Shown one piece after another: positions 12,923-13,645 of a stretch of DNA of 13,645 nt. The notes beneath the pieces were generated by a model that was given only the letters and a program-made list of their open reading frames with translations, made no database searches and had not been told where the DNA came from. Location: contig JADJNC010000027.1 in NCBI GenBank assembly GCA_016709335.1, forward strand, positions 1-13,645. The letters are read 5' to 3'. The position numbers and the translations under genes are program-made. Every line of letters starts with the position of its first letter. Position 1 is the stretch's first letter. Source of the DNA: Candidatus Propionivibrio dominans (lineage in GTDB: Bacteria > Pseudomonadota > Gammaproteobacteria > Burkholderiales > Rhodocyclaceae).

Positions 12923-13207
12923 TCACTGCTGTTCGGCGTCGGCGGTGATGTGGGTGCGACTGCCGTTATTTTGTGCTATGCTTGGAGTTGGAGAAATGTC
13001 TGGATCGAAAATTTGCCCGGCGATATCTACACCGAACTTCTGTGCAAATTTCCATTTCAGGCCGTCGCTTAACCGTCCGAGGATTGGCCCGCGGACATTC
13101 AGCGTTTGGTATGTGCCGTCGTAACTCATACCAACCGCGTCGGCTAGCGCGGTTATGCTTATCTCATTTTCTTGCAGCCAGGTTTTGAGTTTATCGACTT
13201 CTGTCAT
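12923..13207 (-). CDS. XRE/Cro-like HTH regulator, 94 aa
   Basis: ATG 13207 has GAGGAG about 8 bases upstream. The N-terminal half (LKTWLQENEISITALADAVG then MSYDGTYQTLNVRG) reads as a helix-turn-helix: ITALADAVGMS is the recognition-type turn. The C-terminal part (FDPDISPTPSIAQNNG) is disordered-looking. It is the first gene of the minus operon, transcribed from a promoter that shares sequence blocks with the divergent plus promoter, as expected for an autoregulating phage repressor/Cro that also controls the plus-strand gene. Neither operator binding nor lysogeny can be shown from sequence. Confidence 0.7.
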   Translation of the reverse strand: MTEVDKLKTWLQENEISITALADAVGMSYDGTYQTLNVRGPILGRLSDGLKWKFAQKFGVDIAGQIFDPDISPTPSIAQNNGSRTHITADAEQQ

Positions 13208-13248
13208 GGCGTTTCTCCTCGTTTGTGTAATAGAATCCGTTAGGAAGA

Positions 13249-13277
13249 ATTATACGCCGGTTCTTTCCGTTCGTCAA
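13249..13277 (-). promoter_or_regulatory. sigma70-like promoter for the regulator-ATPase operon
   Basis: On the minus strand, TTGACG (13277-13272), exactly 17 bp, TATAAT (13254-13249). The spacer starts AACGGAAAG and the -10 is followed by TCTTCCTAACG. Nearly the same blocks occur in the plus promoter, giving paired operator-like half-sites GGAAAG ... TTCC around the -10. Confidence 0.85.
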
Positions 13278-13328
13278 GTCTTTTCAGCGCACCTTCGCGC
13301 TACCTGAAATTGAATCCTGCCCCACGAA

Positions 13329-13356
13329 CCCGCCCAGCCCCGGCGGGATTTTTTTT
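13329..13356 (+). terminator. rho-independent terminator on the plus strand
   Basis: The stem CCCGCC/GGCGGG (13329-13334, 13342-13347) has a 7-base loop and is followed by ATTTTTTTT. It sits 45 bases upstream of the plus promoter. No plus-strand gene precedes it in the window, so it either insulates the promoter from antisense transcription or ends a small RNA from the 13278-13328 stretch. Confidence 0.75.
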
Positions 13357-13400
13357 ATAGCTGGTGATCAAATTGATTTCAAATTCATCCAGAAAGGCGC

Positions 13401-13429
13401 TTGACGAACGGAAAGATTTATGCTATAGT
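13401..13429 (+). promoter_or_regulatory. sigma70-like promoter for the plus-strand gene
   Basis: TTGACG (13401-13406), 17 bp, TATAGT (13424-13429). The first 10 spacer bases AACGGAAAGA are identical to those of the divergent minus promoter, and TTCCTAACG follows the -10 in both. Both promoters therefore probably respond to one regulator, the likely candidate being the XRE-type protein at 12923. Confidence 0.85.
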
Positions 13430-13476
13430 TTTCCTAACGTACAAAAAGATTCCTACTGAAAGTGGAGAGTGATATT

Positions 13477-13645
13477 ATGGATGTAACCGAAGTTACAAGC
13501 GAACCGTTAGCGCAGGTTCAAAACGTTCCATTCAGCCAATTGCTGCAGGATTGGCACACCGGCCGCCGCCGCCTATGGGCGCTTGGCTATGACGTGAGCG
13601 CCTGCGCGAACGAAGCGCAGATGAACGGCTGGGCGGATGCCGAAA
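13477..13645 (+). CDS. unknown protein, N-terminal 56 residues, cut by the window end
   Basis: ATG 13477 with GTGGAGAG upstream (GGAG 9 bases before). It begins MDVTEVTSEPLAQVQNVPFS and continues QLLQDWHTGRRRLWALGYDV, then SACANEAQMNGWADAE before the window stops. It is the only gene on the plus strand and is driven by a promoter matching that of the divergent regulator operon, the position usually taken by a phage repressor, integrase, or excision/establishment gene. Too short to name. Confidence 0.6.
   Translation, partial: MDVTEVTSEPLAQVQNVPFSQLLQDWHTGRRRLWALGYDVSACANEAQMNGWADAE

Noticed and set aside
13286..13345. tRNA-like or attachment-site segment (GAATCCTGCCCC)
   Set aside because: The bases resemble a T-arm end, but no paired T-stem, anticodon arm or acceptor stem could be built.

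Overview
The window reads as part of a tailed double-stranded DNA bacteriophage or prophage (Caudoviricetes-like). The evidence is a LamG tail-fibre gene with short tandem repeats, a small fibre/tail-adaptor-like protein, a CHC2/Toprim primase, a RepA-like AAA ATPase, a MazG-like enzyme, an XRE-type regulator with divergent sigma70-like promoters, and long chains of ATGA/GTGA/TTGA stop-start overlaps. Shine-Dalgarno sequences and -35/-10 boxes point to an ordinary bacterial host, which I cannot name. No integrase, terminase, portal or capsid gene is visible.

Layout. Nearly every gene is on the minus strand, so transcription runs from high to low coordinates. At 13249-13429 two divergent promoters share the same sequence blocks. 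The minus one drives an XRE-like regulator (12923-13207), a DUF4258 protein (12680-12919) and a RepA-like ATPase (11515-12624). The plus one drives a gene cut off by the window end (13477 onward). Between the ATPase and the primase (10052-11248) lies a 266-bp non-coding stretch with a 58-nt hairpin and repeated GTRAGAATC elements, the best candidate for a replication origin. Then come a CoiA-like nuclease (9465-10088) and a short HARP-like protein (8976-9468). From 9.0 to 6.9 kb there is a run of small minus-strand genes whose reading frames are repeatedly broken; a zinc-ribbon/HTH protein and a PD-(D/E)XK-type nuclease can be reconstructed from fragments. A MazG-like gene (6272-6745) closes this early block.

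A promoter at 6255-6282 starts the structural block: a virion-like protein (5687-6218), the LamG/23-residue-repeat fibre (3749-5703), a small structural protein (3349-3744) and a fibre-tail adaptor-like protein (3063-3344), followed by a hairpin. Then comes a cassette of three small membrane proteins (2952-2070), candidate holin/lysis functions, two small unknown proteins, a ParB-like/DUF4417 fusion (509-1628), a 99-residue unknown, and the start of a second, closely related ParB-like gene at the window edge.

A recurring feature is that several conserved genes (ParB-DUF4417, LamG fibre, the 5.9-kb virion gene, the HARP-like gene, the HTH gene, the 8.5-kb gene) are broken by what looks like one extra base, usually extending a short homopolymer, while the primase, ATPase and CoiA-like genes are intact. 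This looks more like insertion-biased sequencing error than biology, but gene decay in the 6.9-9.0 kb block cannot be excluded.
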